Shown here: piece by piece, positions 9,401 to 18,322 of the stretch | Numbering within the stretch: the stretch's first letter is position 1 | How the letters are laid out: each line of letters starts with the position of its first letter | DNA from: Pelagibacteraceae bacterium AG-422-B15 | Lineage (GTDB): Bacteria > Pseudomonadota > Alphaproteobacteria > Pelagibacterales > AG-422-B15 | NCBI GenBank assembly: GCA_003213715.1 | Contig: QCMN01000012.1 | Location: forward strand, 1 to 38,152 | DNA length: 38,152 nt | Direction: 5' to 3' | Program-made: the position numbers and the translations under genes | The notes under the pieces: model-generated | Seen by the model: the letters and a program-made list of their open reading frames with translations, nothing else | Told to the model about the DNA's origin: nothing | Database searches by the model: none

Positions 9401-9878
9401 CTACAAATGATGCAGATTGTGAAGTAATGCTATTACCATTTGAATACTTTAAGATAGAGTTATTTCCACCTGAAAGAACTAATAGGCCTTCTTTATTTTT
9501 ATACAACTGTTCAATATCTACATAAGCATTTTCTTTATGATTAATGTATGCTCTTGAAATAATATTTAATAAATTCTTATAACCAACCTCATTTTTAGAG
9601 AATATATTAAGAAAGAAATGGAGATCTTCTTCTTCAATATTTTCATGAAGATAATTTTTGGGTGTTTTGATTTTTAGATTACATCCTATTATAGGCTGAA
9701 CTCCGACACTTGATACTTTCTCACTAAATTCCAAAGCTCCAAACATATTATTTGTGTCAGTGATGCCTACAGCCGGCATTTTAAAGGCCTGACAAAGTTC
9801 TGATAAACGCGCTATAGGTAAAGCGCCTTCTGACAATGAGTATTCTGTTTTATTTGTTAAATGAATAAAGTCGCTCAC
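6417..9878 (-). CDS. dnaE: DNA polymerase III alpha subunit
   Basis: Replicative polymerase catalytic subunit. An N-terminal PHP domain spans about residues 1–270. The palm holds GPGRGSGAGSLVAW (367–379) and PDFDIDF (407–413), whose Asp410 and Asp412 are the metal-binding pair. HASIHAAGVVIS, a finger stretch with RPGPMANIPSYIERKHGREK, an HhH region and a C-terminal OB-fold segment (LLLGGTLLSKKEKRSARGNN) follow. The 1153-aa length is normal. The start codon is GTG at 9878, directly after the lolD TAA; homologues begin similarly (DFIHL). It is the last gene of the long minus-strand run from nuoA. Confidence 0.97.
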   Translation of the reverse strand: MSDFIHLTNKTEYSLSEGALPIARLSELCQAFKMPAVGITDTNNMFGALEFSEKVSSVGVQPIIGCNLKIKTPKNYLHENIEEEDLHFFLNIFSKNEVGYKNLLNIISRAYINHKENAYVDIEQLYKNKEGLLVLSGGNNSILKYSNGNSITSQSASFVADFKKEFIDNFYIEIQRIEGNDYRIDEEVILNLAYDNNIPVVATNDVYFEGPDHFEAHDALMCIEKKLFVSQKDRKRLSKNHYFKSQNEMQELFSDIPEALFNTMEIAQRCSHRPKIKMPVLPSYHNDDSQEKKLLRELSYKGLEQNLTQKFMSEQIDNNSKLNIKKEYEERLEKELKIIIDMKYEGYFLIVSDFIRWAKDNDIPVGPGRGSGAGSLVAWCLKITDLDPIKFGLIFERFLNPERVSLPDFDIDFCRDGRDRVLDYVHQKYGNNHVAQIITFGKLQARAVIRDVGRVLGIPYGQVDYLCKLMPFDPSRPMTLQQYIDEEPRLKEEAGKDDKIAKLLDISLKLEGLKRHASIHAAGVVISKEEVFKDVPIYSDPDSNIFLTQFDMKWVENAGLVKFDFLGLKTLTLIDHCSKLVKFSNPDFNIDNIKLNDQSTYDLLSTGETTGIFQLESAGMKDTLKQLQPDKFEDIIAIVALYRPGPMANIPSYIERKHGREKPDYIHPLLKDLLEETYGVVIYQEQVMGVARELSGYSDGEADLLRRAMGKKIQKEMNAQKQRFINGCIKKDITSNEAHTIFELLSKFADYGFNKSHAAAYAVIAFQTAYLKTHYPIEFFAASMSLDINNTDKISIFQQELMRLKIKLAPPSVNYSGPNFLRNNDSILYALGAIKNVGIESMKDLCNERNENGNFHDLNDFINRNNTSVINKKTIEALACVGAFDEFNVSRAAVFNQASEIVKYHKSKNSNSIDLQKDMFSDMKISSFKLTEEEEWKSNYKLMKEYEMLGFYLSGHPLSTHKKNYKSLMLREYSEIKENSELHNQKDLLLGGTLLSKKEKRSARGNNYAFLNFSDLSSIFELIIFESNLRKYRELLLEGESFVLGVDFSSQNGSLRGELKKVFSFEEVEKLNKANHFNNKENDKLNNQTLKIYADRSFSKDELAKLNWVKGHNKIEIIINNQLLKIPGEFNITSEMIDKMKSLNGVMKIDFVE

Positions 9879-10535
9879 TTATAAATTTATCCTTTTATTC
9901 GCCTTAGAAGCCAACTCCTCATCATGAGTAGCTATAATTAGTGTCATACTTTCTGATTCGACATAGTTTTTTAAATAGTTAAACACCAAATCAGAATTCT
10001 TATTGTCTAAATTGCCGGTTGGCTCATCTGCAATTATAAATTTTGGATTATTTACTAAAGCTCTTGATATTGCCACTCTCTGCTGCTCCCCTCCTGACAA
10101 TGAATTTGGGAAATGTGAGAATCTATCTTCAATCATAAATACCTTCATTATATTTTTAGCCCTATGTGTCGCCTCGTCCTTACTGTATCCATTTAAGATT
10201 AACGGTAATGCAACATTTTCTATTGCATTAAAATTTTCCAATAAGTTATAGTTCTGATAAATAAATCCGTAATTATTTCTTCTAAATTTATTCTTCTGTT
10301 CACTATTTAAATTCGTAAGATCCTTACCATTGAATGAGATAGTGCCTTCGTCGGATGTATCGAGTAATCCAACTAAGTTAAGTAGAGTAGTTTTTCCTGA
10401 ACCTGAGGGACCTGTAACAGCAATAAAATCACCACTTTTAACTTCTAAAGAAATATCTTTTAAAATAGATAAGCTATTATTAGCTTGATGGTAAGATTTT
10501 GAAATGTTTTTTAAAATTAGATTTGATTCAGACAT
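9879..10535 (-). CDS. lolD: Lipoprotein-releasing ABC transporter ATPase LolD
   Basis: ATPase that powers release of outer-membrane lipoproteins from the inner membrane to the LolA chaperone. Walker A GPSGSGKT is at 42–49, the ABC signature LSGGEQQR at 146–153, Walker B FIIADEP at 167–172, and the switch His203 lies in ATHDEE. Length is 218 aa. The start ATG overlaps the end of the permease gene by 8 nt, so the pair is translationally coupled. It could also be called a MacB/LolD-type ATPase, but the permease partner and the proS–lolC–lolD–dnaE order make LolD the clear choice. Confidence 0.95.
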   Translation of the reverse strand: MSESNLILKNISKSYHQANNSLSILKDISLEVKSGDFIAVTGPSGSGKTTLLNLVGLLDTSDEGTISFNGKDLTNLNSEQKNKFRRNNYGFIYQNYNLLENFNAIENVALPLILNGYSKDEATHRAKNIMKVFMIEDRFSHFPNSLSGGEQQRVAISRALVNNPKFIIADEPTGNLDNKNSDLVFNYLKNYVESESMTLIIATHDEELASKANKRINL

Positions 10536-11751
10536 TATTTAATATTCCTCTAATTTCTGTCTTAGAAGCTTTATAGGCTGGATATACAGTCGCTATTATT
10601 GATATAATTAATGAAAAGAAAATGATTAGTATAATTTGAGTCAAATCAATACTGGTTGGCATTTTATCAAGATAATAAAACTCAGATGGAAATAAATTTA
10701 AATTGAATGTTGAATTTAGTAAATTTCTTATTGTATCAATATTTATTGTAAAAAGTATTCCAAGAATAGAGCCTATAATCGTTCCACTAAACCCTATAAA
10801 AGTACCGACTAGTAAAAAAATTCTTAAAATTGAACTATCACTGCTACCAATTGTTTTAAGCACTGCTATTTCTCTATTTTTATTTTGTACTAAAATGAAC
10901 AGGCTTGTGACAATATTAAATGCAGCAATTATGATAATAAGTGATAATACGAAGAACATTAATTCACGCTCCGTTGCTAACACTTCCCAAAAAGAACTAT
11001 TTAGATCAATCCAATCTTTTACTAAATAATCATCATTATAAATTTTAAGTAGATCACTCTTAACTTTTTCTACATCATTGATATCTTTTAAATGTATTTC
11101 AATTGTTGATATCTCATCATTGAGACTCAAGAGTTTTTGAACATTTGCAAGTGAAGTAAACGCAAAATTTTTGTCATATTCACTCATGCCAGAACTAAAT
11201 GTGGCCGATACTGCCATTTTGTGAGACCTTGGGATTTGACCTAATGGGGTAGAAATCATCGAAGAAGAAGTAACTTTTATTTCGTCACCAGGTAATACAC
11301 CTAGAGAAAAGGCAAGTTCTTCTCCTAATATTATTGAATTAGCAGCTAGCAGATTATCATTATTTAGATTATCAACAAATTCGTAAAATTTAATATTCTC
11401 ATCATTGATCGATTTGATAACTATTCCATTGCTCTTATTAGCTGAACTTATTAAGGCTTGAATAGATATATTTTTATCAACAAATAATATTTCCTTAATT
11501 TCAGAAAGGCTTTTATCGTTCTCAAAGTATGGCTCTATATTCTTAATATAAATATGGCCATTGAAACCGATAATTCTTTTTTTTAGTTCATCATGAAAAC
11601 CATTCATTACAGACATCACAATTATTAATGTTCCAACACCAATACAAATCCCAATAAATGAAAGCCATGAAATGACTGATAACAACCCGCCTTTTCTCAA
11701 AGGAACCAGGTACCTAAAAGCTATAAATCTCTCAAAATAATTAAATGGCAC
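10528..11751 (-). CDS. lolC: Lipoprotein-releasing ABC transporter permease (LolC/LolE type)
   Basis: Inner-membrane subunit of the Lol exporter. It begins FERFIAFRYLVPLRKGG, then a first transmembrane helix (about 22–47, VISWLSFIGICIGVGTLIIV), a large periplasmic domain (about 50–270) and three C-terminal helices with the FtsX-domain pattern (FNIVTSLFILVQNKNREIAV). Length is 407 aa. The start codon is GTG at 11751, 5 nt after the proS stop. Only one permease gene is present, as usual in alphaproteobacteria, so it probably works as a homodimer with two LolD subunits. Confidence 0.93.
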   Translation of the reverse strand: MPFNYFERFIAFRYLVPLRKGGLLSVISWLSFIGICIGVGTLIIVMSVMNGFHDELKKRIIGFNGHIYIKNIEPYFENDKSLSEIKEILFVDKNISIQALISSANKSNGIVIKSINDENIKFYEFVDNLNNDNLLAANSIILGEELAFSLGVLPGDEIKVTSSSMISTPLGQIPRSHKMAVSATFSSGMSEYDKNFAFTSLANVQKLLSLNDEISTIEIHLKDINDVEKVKSDLLKIYNDDYLVKDWIDLNSSFWEVLATERELMFFVLSLIIIIAAFNIVTSLFILVQNKNREIAVLKTIGSSDSSILRIFLLVGTFIGFSGTIIGSILGILFTINIDTIRNLLNSTFNLNLFPSEFYYLDKMPTSIDLTQIILIIFFSLIISIIATVYPAYKASKTEIRGILNNV

Positions 11752-11756
11752 TTTGT

Positions 11757-13082
11757 TTAAACATTCATTTCTTTTAGAAACTTACCTAATTTATTTAGGT
11801 TAATGAATTCTGTTTCTCCACTTTTTCTATTTTTATACTCTACTAGACCGTCCGACACAGCTTTGCTTCCTATTATAATTTGATGTGGTAAACCTATTAA
11901 ATCCATTCTAGAAAATTTTACTCCTGCGTTATCATTTTTATCATCATATAAAACTTCAGATTTATCATTAATTTGATTGTAAACTTTATTAGCAATTGAG
12001 GAGGCTTCATCGTCTTTTGGTTTCAAGTTTATAACACCAAGTGTAAATGGTGACACTGCATCAGGCCATATTATTCCACTTTCATCATGGGAGGACTCTA
12101 TTATAGCTCCTACTAGACGTGAAATTCCTATTCCATATGATCCCATGTGTACCGTTTTTTCTTTTCCATCAGAATCTAAAACATTTGCCTTCATTGAATT
12201 TGAATATTTTGTTCCAAAATGGAATATGTGACCCACTTCAATTCCTTTTGAATTCATTTGTTTTTCTTTATGAACTATTTCATCAAATTTAGCCTTGTCA
12301 TGTTTCTCATCTGAAGCAGAATAATAACTTTTAAATTTTTCAACAATTGAATTTAGGTCGTCGTCATAGCTAATGTCAGAAATCTTATTTCCTTCATTTA
12401 GTATATTATTATCAAAATAAATATCACTTTCCCCGGTATTAGAAATAATTATGAATTCATGTGAGAGATCTCCTCCAATGGGTCCTGTATCAGCAGCCAT
12501 AGGTATTGCTTTGAGACCTAATCTTGCAAATGTTTTTAAATAACAAATAAAAAAACGATTATAAGTATCTTCTGATGACGCTGCATCAATATCGAAAGAG
12601 TAAGCATCTTTCATTAAAAATTCCCTACCTCTCATTACTCCAAATCTTGGCCTTAATTCATCTCTAAATTTCCACTGTATATGGTAGAGCAGCATTGGTA
12701 GCTCTTTATAGGATTTAACATTTCTTCTAAATATATCTGTTATTTGCTCTTCGTTTGTCGGACCATAAAGCATTTCTCTTTCTTGACGATCATTAATTCT
12801 TAACATTTCTTTTCCATAATCTTCATATCGTCCACTTTCTTTCCATAAATCTGCGGGTTGAATAGTTGGCATTAGTATTTCATTAATTCCCGCCTTATTC
12901 TGTTCATCTCTGACGATGTTCTCGATTTTTTTTAAAACCTTTAACCCAAGAGGCAGCCAAGAGTAAATCCCAGAACTTGATTGACTGATCATACCAGAGC
13001 GCAGCATAAGTTTATGAGAGACAATTTCTGCTTCGCTAGGAGACTCTTTTAATACAGGTAGAAAATAATTAGATAACTTCAT
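11757..13082 (-). CDS. proS: Prolyl-tRNA synthetase, short alphaproteobacterial type
   Basis: Charges tRNA-Pro. Class II motifs: [19 protein letters not shown] around motif 1/2, motif 2 [36 protein letters not shown], and motif 3 [16 protein letters not shown]. The C-terminal anticodon-binding domain covers roughly the last 100 residues. At 441 aa it lacks the large editing (INS) domain of the 570-aa E. coli type, as alphaproteobacterial enzymes do, so Ala-tRNA-Pro editing would have to be done in trans. It overlaps the DUF1467 gene by 14 nt and is followed by lolC after 5 nt. Confidence 0.96.
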   Translation of the reverse strand: MKLSNYFLPVLKESPSEAEIVSHKLMLRSGMISQSSSGIYSWLPLGLKVLKKIENIVRDEQNKAGINEILMPTIQPADLWKESGRYEDYGKEMLRINDRQEREMLYGPTNEEQITDIFRRNVKSYKELPMLLYHIQWKFRDELRPRFGVMRGREFLMKDAYSFDIDAASSEDTYNRFFICYLKTFARLGLKAIPMAADTGPIGGDLSHEFIIISNTGESDIYFDNNILNEGNKISDISYDDDLNSIVEKFKSYYSASDEKHDKAKFDEIVHKEKQMNSKGIEVGHIFHFGTKYSNSMKANVLDSDGKEKTVHMGSYGIGISRLVGAIIESSHDESGIIWPDAVSPFTLGVINLKPKDDEASSIANKVYNQINDKSEVLYDDKNDNAGVKFSRMDLIGLPHQIIIGSKAVSDGLVEYKNRKSGETEFINLNKLGKFLKEMNV

Positions 13083-13338
13083 TTATGTAAAAAAGCTTTA
13101 AGATATACATCAGAAAGCCTTCATTATTTAGAAAACTATATATGATAAACCAGATGACTATTGAGACAACTGTTGTAATTAAGAATTTTCTAAATAATTG
13201 TGGATTATTAGGCGCTCCAGGATCTTCCCCTTCAATATAGTTTCCTGACCTGCTTTTTTTTATATTAATTGGTAGTGATATGAAAAATATTAACCACCAA
13301 ATTAATAAAAAAATGATAATTGAGCCAGTTATACCCAA
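13069..13338 (-). CDS. DUF1467 family small membrane protein
   Basis: An 89-aa protein with two hydrophobic segments (about residues 4–22 and 48–70) joined by a charged loop holding [22 protein letters not shown]. The IxxFxxIWWxxxFxxLP opening and the P-G-A-P…NPQL-R-KF loop match the DUF1467 family of alphaproteobacteria, which usually sits between mce and proS exactly as here. No function is established. Its stop overlaps the proS start by 14 nt, and its start is 1 nt after mce. Confidence 0.85.
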   Translation of the reverse strand: MGITGSIIIFLLIWWLIFFISLPINIKKSRSGNYIEGEDPGAPNNPQLFRKFLITTVVSIVIWFIIYSFLNNEGFLMYILKLFYINEVI

Positions 13339-13339
13339 A

Positions 13340-13744
13340 TTATACTTCTTCTAACTCTATGAGTGTTCCATTACAGCTTTTTGGATGAAGAAAAACTACT
13401 GGTTTACCGTGAGCACCTATTTTTGGTTTACCAGTACCAGTTATTGATACTTCATGAGTGTTTAATTTATCTATAGCAGTATTAATGTCATTCACTTCTA
13501 GGCAAATATGATGCATTCCACCTTTTGGATTTTTATCAATAAAGTTTTGAATTGGAGACCCCTCACCTAGAACCTCTAACAATTCTATTTTTGTATTACC
13601 TAAATCTATAAATACTGTTGTAACGCCATGGTCGGGTTGTTCAACAGGATCAGAAACCTTTGCACCAAAAATGTTTTTATATTGTTCAGCAGCTTCTTTT
13701 ATATTTGGTACCGCAATAGCAATGTGATTTAATTTTCCAATCAT
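13340..13744 (-). CDS. mce: Methylmalonyl-CoA epimerase
   Basis: Glyoxalase/VOC-fold enzyme interconverting the two epimers of methylmalonyl-CoA in propionyl-CoA breakdown. Paired beta-alpha-beta modules: KLNHIAIAVPNI with His7, then DHGVTTVFIDLGNTKIELLE, GGMHHICLEVND with His79, and IELEEV at the C-terminus with Glu130. These are the expected metal ligands. Length (134 aa) is normal. The partner mutase is not in this window. It lies between rnj and the DUF1467 gene, the usual alphaproteobacterial position. Confidence 0.93.
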   Translation of the reverse strand: MIGKLNHIAIAVPNIKEAAEQYKNIFGAKVSDPVEQPDHGVTTVFIDLGNTKIELLEVLGEGSPIQNFIDKNPKGGMHHICLEVNDINTAIDKLNTHEVSITGTGKPKIGAHGKPVVFLHPKSCNGTLIELEEV

Positions 13745-13749
13745 ACTAA

Positions 13750-15417
13750 TTAAATATGAACAATACTTATGTTTGTCAAAGGTTTTTTACGAGTATGCTT
13801 GAAAACAAAATTTCGCGATAATGTCTCGAGCTTTTGATATAGTTTTTTTTCTTTTTTTGATAAATTTGTCTTATCCTCAAAAAATTTATAAATTTCCTCT
13901 TCTAATAAATATACCATCTCATCATTCTCATATTCTTGATCGCTTACTATGCCACTGCTAATAATCAATGGGTTTTCTTTTAAATTCATTTTTTGATCAA
14001 TTATACATGTAACATTCAATACGCCATTATAAGCCATTCTTTTTCTATCTTTAATATGACTGCTTTCGCTTTTTACTAATCTATTTCCATCAAAGTACTG
14101 TCTGCCAGAGTCACACTGATCAACCACGTATGGCGATCCAGGAGCAATTTGCAATATATCTCCATTAGAAATTAGCATCGGGAACTTAACACCCATTTCC
14201 TTCGCAAGATTTGAATGTCTTTTTAAGTGTCTATGTTCACCGTGAACTGGAACTGAAATTGCGGGCTTAATATTTTCATACATATCAACCATTTCATCTA
14301 AACATGGATGACCCGAGACATGTATATTTTCATCATACTCAGTTATAACATTTGCACCTAACTCTGAGAGTCGATTAAACAATTGGAAAATTTTCTTCTC
14401 ATTGCCAGGGATTATCTTTGATGAAAAAATAATGGTATCATCTAAATCAATATCAACATGAGGGAAATCTTGATTTGCAATTCGCATCATTGCACCCCTT
14501 GGTTCACCTTGACTGCCTGTACAAAGGTACAAAACTTCTTCCCTCTTTTTTTTAACTGCTTCCTTTTCAGATAAGATAACATCTATATCATTAAGAATGC
14601 CATTTTGCCTTGCGACACTAATCATGCGATGCATAGATCTGCCTAATACGACTAACGATCTATTTGTTTCCTTTGCAGCGTGGGCAATTGTTTCAAGTCT
14701 TGCTACATTTGAAGCAAAAGATGTTACAAAAACTCTATTCTTTATCCCTTTTATAACTTCAGTTAAATTATTTTTAACTTCTGATTCTGATCCGGATCTC
14801 CCTTTTGTTAAGACGTTTGTTGAGTCGCAAACCATTGCAAGAATATCTTTTGTGTTTGATTTGAGTTCGTTAAAGTCAATAGCTTTTCCTACAACTGGAT
14901 CATCATCAATTTTCCAGTCACCAGTATGATATATATTCCCTAGCTTTGTTTTTATGATAAGCGAATTTGGCTCTGGTATTGAGTGCGTCAGCGTTTGAAA
15001 TTTTATATCAAAGGGTTTTATTTCTATTTCAGAAGACAGATCTATTACATTCAAATAGCCTTCATGATCTAATCCTCTTTCTTCAAATTTTAGTCTTATT
15101 ATTGAAGCTGTAAATGGAGTAGCGTAAATAGGACATTTTAAATCTGGCCATAGATACGCAAGACCTCCAACATGATCTTCATGAGCATGGGTTATTATAA
15201 TTCCAGATAAGTTATCTTTTCTTTCCTTTATAAAATCGTGATCAGGTAAAATGATGTCTACACCTGGTGTGGTCTCATCTCCAAATGTGATACCAACATC
15301 AACAATTAGCCATTTCATGTCATCAATCTCTTTACCGTATCCATAGAGATTCATGTTCATCCCAATTTCGCCAGTGCCTCCTAAAGGCAGAAATACTAAT
15401 CTATCACCTTTGCTCAT
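13750..15417 (-). CDS. rnj: Ribonuclease J
   Basis: Metallo-beta-lactamase/beta-CASP ribonuclease with endo- and 5'-exonuclease activity in mRNA and rRNA processing. The zinc motif THAHEDH (residues 76–82) carries His77, His79, Asp81 and His82. Further ligands lie in LTHSIPEPNS and GDWKIDDDP. The beta-CASP region includes TSFASNVARLETI and CTGSQGEPRGAMMRIA, and VPVHGEHRHLKRH supplies late ligands. Length is 555 aa. Its ATG overlaps the coaX TGA in an ATGA junction, and mce follows after 5 nt. Confidence 0.95.
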   Translation of the reverse strand: MSKGDRLVFLPLGGTGEIGMNMNLYGYGKEIDDMKWLIVDVGITFGDETTPGVDIILPDHDFIKERKDNLSGIIITHAHEDHVGGLAYLWPDLKCPIYATPFTASIIRLKFEERGLDHEGYLNVIDLSSEIEIKPFDIKFQTLTHSIPEPNSLIIKTKLGNIYHTGDWKIDDDPVVGKAIDFNELKSNTKDILAMVCDSTNVLTKGRSGSESEVKNNLTEVIKGIKNRVFVTSFASNVARLETIAHAAKETNRSLVVLGRSMHRMISVARQNGILNDIDVILSEKEAVKKKREEVLYLCTGSQGEPRGAMMRIANQDFPHVDIDLDDTIIFSSKIIPGNEKKIFQLFNRLSELGANVITEYDENIHVSGHPCLDEMVDMYENIKPAISVPVHGEHRHLKRHSNLAKEMGVKFPMLISNGDILQIAPGSPYVVDQCDSGRQYFDGNRLVKSESSHIKDRKRMAYNGVLNVTCIIDQKMNLKENPLIISSGIVSDQEYENDEMVYLLEEEIYKFFEDKTNLSKKEKKLYQKLETLSRNFVFKHTRKKPLTNISIVHI

Positions 15418-16169
15418 TGTAATTTATTGCTTACGATTAAAAGACCTTCAAGAGTAAGATCTCTCTCAAAATAGTTAATACATTTAAGGTCATTTTCAAA
15501 TAGTTTTGATAAACCTCCAGTTGCTATAGCTTTTGCATTAGAGCATTCGTGAGAATTCTTTAATCTCTCAATCAAGCCTTCGATTAAGCTAATATACCCC
15601 CAGTAAATACCCGATTCCATTGCGGCAATTGTATGTTTACCAATTAATGTTTCAGGCTTTTTAAAAGTTATAAGTGGCAATAACGCAGCGCCATCTGACA
15701 GTGATTTTATTGATAAGTTGACACCAGGACATATTAACCCTCCAGAATATGCACCGCTCTTGTCTACAACATCTAACGTGGTGGCTGTCCCAAAATCTAC
15801 AATTATGAAAGGAGGTTCATACTTATCTATAGCCGCTATTGAGTTAATGATCCTGTCATCTCCAACTTCAGCCGGGTTGATGACATTGAATTTTATAAAT
15901 GCCTCTAAGTCAGAAGTATTTAGTTCTCTAATTGATAAATTTTCAAAATTTTTTGAGATCAAAATTCGTAAATTTTTTTGAGCTTGTGGTACAACACCCG
16001 AAATTAAAACATATTCTACATTAGCTAAAAAAATGCATAGATTTTTCAATATATCATCTGGTGAACTTATAACTGTGTTAGTTTCAAATCGTACTTGATC
16101 AATTAATCTCGAATTGTCATATTTCCCCATTAATACATTTGTATTTCCTATATCAACTAAAACCTTCAT
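15414..16169 (-). CDS. coaX: Type III pantothenate kinase
   Basis: First step of coenzyme A synthesis, using the ASKHA fold of type III kinases. The phosphate loop VDIGNTNVLMG contains Asp6. Further motifs are EVGDDRIINSIAA, the second ASKHA loop IIVDFGTATTLDVVD with GGLICPGVNLSIKSL, and the late AIATGGLS. Length is 251 aa. It starts 2 nt after birA and ends in a 4-nt overlap with rnj. The birA–coaX–rnj order after nuoN is typical of alphaproteobacteria. Confidence 0.95.
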   Translation of the reverse strand: MKVLVDIGNTNVLMGKYDNSRLIDQVRFETNTVISSPDDILKNLCIFLANVEYVLISGVVPQAQKNLRILISKNFENLSIRELNTSDLEAFIKFNVINPAEVGDDRIINSIAAIDKYEPPFIIVDFGTATTLDVVDKSGAYSGGLICPGVNLSIKSLSDGAALLPLITFKKPETLIGKHTIAAMESGIYWGYISLIEGLIERLKNSHECSNAKAIATGGLSKLFENDLKCINYFERDLTLEGLLIVSNKLQ

Positions 16170-16171
16170 GA

Positions 16172-16912
16172 TTAATAACTAAATGACAGTTCTCCAGAAT
16201 TGAATTTCTTAAGCTCTCCATTCACTTTAATTAGAATTTCAAATGTATCGGTTATATCATCTAATATACCTTCAAATTCAATATTATTTTGTAAAAAACG
16301 AACCCGATCTCGCATTTTCCAGCAATTATTTTTATATGACTCAATTAATTCTGAGATATTATCACTGTTAAGAATATTTAAGTAATTATTAATATTGGTG
16401 TCTAATGTTCCAAGTATATCTTTTGGCATAACCTCATTTTCAATTATAGATTTTATAGAGATAGTTTTATGATTATTTATATTTGGTGAATTTTTTAAAT
16501 TAATACCAACTCCAATTATTGAAAAACTCGCACTTTCACCTAGTAAATTTTCTATTAATATTCCAGCTAATTTTGCATCATTGTATAGTATGTCGTTTGG
16601 CCATTTAATTTTTAAAAGGGCATTATTAGGTAAAAAATTTTTAATTGCATCATATACCGACAAAGAGCTTATACATGAGATAAATGGTATCTTTCTGTGA
16701 TCCAAGTTAATTGGCAAGACGTATGAGCCGTAAAAATTACCTACCTCTGAAACCCATTTATTATTATTTCTGCCTTTGCCCGAAGTTTGTCTATTTGCTA
16801 TAATCCAAGTTGCTTTATTTATTTTGTCATTTTCAATTAATCTTTTAGCTTCTACATTCGTGCTATCGATTACTTCATGAAAAATAACTTCTGATTGAAT
16901 TTGATCTAACAT
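16172..16912 (-). CDS. birA: Biotin–[acetyl-CoA-carboxylase] ligase
   Basis: Attaches biotin to the carboxyl-carrier protein. The biotin-binding loop appears as QTSGKGRNNNKWVSEVGNFY, and the catalytic KWPNDILYNDAKLAGILIE follows. The GVGIN stretch and a C-terminal SH3-like part complete it. At 246 aa it lacks the N-terminal winged helix of E. coli BirA, so it is a ligase only and not a repressor. Its ATG overlaps the nuoN stop by 1 nt (TAATG). The loop has G-K-G-R-N-N-N instead of the common G-R-G-R-R-G-R, a conservative variant for low-GC genomes. Confidence 0.93.
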   Translation of the reverse strand: MLDQIQSEVIFHEVIDSTNVEAKRLIENDKINKATWIIANRQTSGKGRNNNKWVSEVGNFYGSYVLPINLDHRKIPFISCISSLSVYDAIKNFLPNNALLKIKWPNDILYNDAKLAGILIENLLGESASFSIIGVGINLKNSPNINNHKTISIKSIIENEVMPKDILGTLDTNINNYLNILNSDNISELIESYKNNCWKMRDRVRFLQNNIEFEGILDDITDTFEILIKVNGELKKFNSGELSFSY

Positions 16913-18321
16913 TAAATAATTGATTGAATAGCATATTCAGAAATATTTATTACTGGCGATGGATAAATAAAGAAAATAATAATTAGTATTGATGAAGGAT
17001 AATAAAGCAGATTAAGTGATTTGATACTTGATCCATCAAATTCTTCTTTAGGTTCATCAAAATACATTATCTTAACAATCCTTAAATAATAAAATGCACT
17101 GATAACACTTGCTACGACGCCAATGATTGCGAGAAACAACATTTCAGACTTAATAGCTGCAACGAAAATATAAAATTTACCAAAAAAGCCAGCTAGAGGA
17201 GGGATGCCAGCTAAAGAAAACATAATCAATGCAATTAGCATGGTCCTTAAAGGATGATTTTTGTGCATTCCAGATAAATCTGAAATATTTTCAAAATATC
17301 CATCGTTTCTTTTTAAAGACAGTAAAAAAGCAAACACAGCAATATTCATAATTAAATAAATCATTAAATATATTAATAATGACCTTAACCCCTCATCGGT
17401 AAAACAGGCCACACCTATTAAAGCGTATCCAATATGACCTATTGAACTATACGCCATTAGTCTTTTTAAATTAGTTTGAGCAATGGCAGCAAAGGCAGCG
17501 AGCATCATCGATGCGATTGATATGAAAAAAATAATTTGTTGCCAATCAATATAAATCTCACCAAATGAATTGAATAAGAATCTAACAAGTAAACCCATTG
17601 CAGCAATTTTTGGAGCAAGGGCAAAGAATCCTGTAATCGGAGTTGGTGCTCCTTGATAAACGTCAGGCGTCCACATATGGAAAGGAACTGCTGACACTTT
17701 AAAAGCTAGTCCTGCCAATACAAAAACTATACCAATAATTAAACCCAGACTTTCGGGGTTAATATTTACAGCGATTAGATTAAAGTTTGTATTTCCTGAA
17801 AATCCATAAATATATGAAATTCCAAAGAGTAATAAGCCTGAGGAAAGAGCTCCGAGGATAAAATATTTAATTCCTGCTTCTGATGACAATAAGCTGTTTC
17901 TGTTCAAAGCCGCAAGAACATAAAGGCTTAATGATTGAAGCTCTAATCCTATAAACATTGCAAGCAAATCATTTGCTGAAACCATCACCATCATACCTAT
18001 GGTTGAGAAAATTATTAAAATTGGAAATTCATAAATATTTATATTTAGGTCATCTTTACTTGATACAAACATAATCAATGAAGCAATGGAGCCGATTAGT
18101 ATCATAACTTTTAGTACTAGTGAAAATTCATCTACGACAAAACTATTTAGAAAGGCTGACTGAAAGGGTTGATTTAAAATTAAGATAACTGTGACTAAAA
18201 GTGAACATATAGTAAGTAAGTTAATAAGCTTTATATTTTTCAAAAACAAGCCAGTCACTAACAAAACTGTTGCAACTATAAATAAAAATATTTCGGGTAA
18301 TATGTATACTAAACTTAGCAT
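16912..18321 (-). CDS. nuoN: NADH-quinone oxidoreductase subunit N
   Basis: Antiporter-like proton-pumping subunit of the complex I membrane arm. It is a 469-aa multi-spanning protein. Conserved stretches include LAMFIGLELQSLSLYVLAA, with the TM5 Glu, AGLAFKVSAVPFHMWTPDVY with the TM7 Lys, and QTNLKRLMAYSSIGHIGYAL with the broken-helix Lys. The late AGIPPLAGFFGKFYIF is typical. It is the last nuo gene; its TAA overlaps the birA ATG by 1 nt, so the operon continues without a visible terminator. Confidence 0.96.
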   Translation of the reverse strand: MLSLVYILPEIFLFIVATVLLVTGLFLKNIKLINLLTICSLLVTVILILNQPFQSAFLNSFVVDEFSLVLKVMILIGSIASLIMFVSSKDDLNINIYEFPILIIFSTIGMMVMVSANDLLAMFIGLELQSLSLYVLAALNRNSLLSSEAGIKYFILGALSSGLLLFGISYIYGFSGNTNFNLIAVNINPESLGLIIGIVFVLAGLAFKVSAVPFHMWTPDVYQGAPTPITGFFALAPKIAAMGLLVRFLFNSFGEIYIDWQQIIFFISIASMMLAAFAAIAQTNLKRLMAYSSIGHIGYALIGVACFTDEGLRSLLIYLMIYLIMNIAVFAFLLSLKRNDGYFENISDLSGMHKNHPLRTMLIALIMFSLAGIPPLAGFFGKFYIFVAAIKSEMLFLAIIGVVASVISAFYYLRIVKIMYFDEPKEEFDGSSIKSLNLLYYPSSILIIIFFIYPSPVINISEYAIQSII

Positions 18322-18322
18322 T

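Noticed and set aside
9840..9878. Loss of a PHP-domain histidine in DnaE (HLTNKTEYS instead of HLRVHS)
   Set aside because: The second His is also replaced in many alphaproteobacterial DnaE proteins, where proofreading is done by a separate exonuclease. It is not distinctive.
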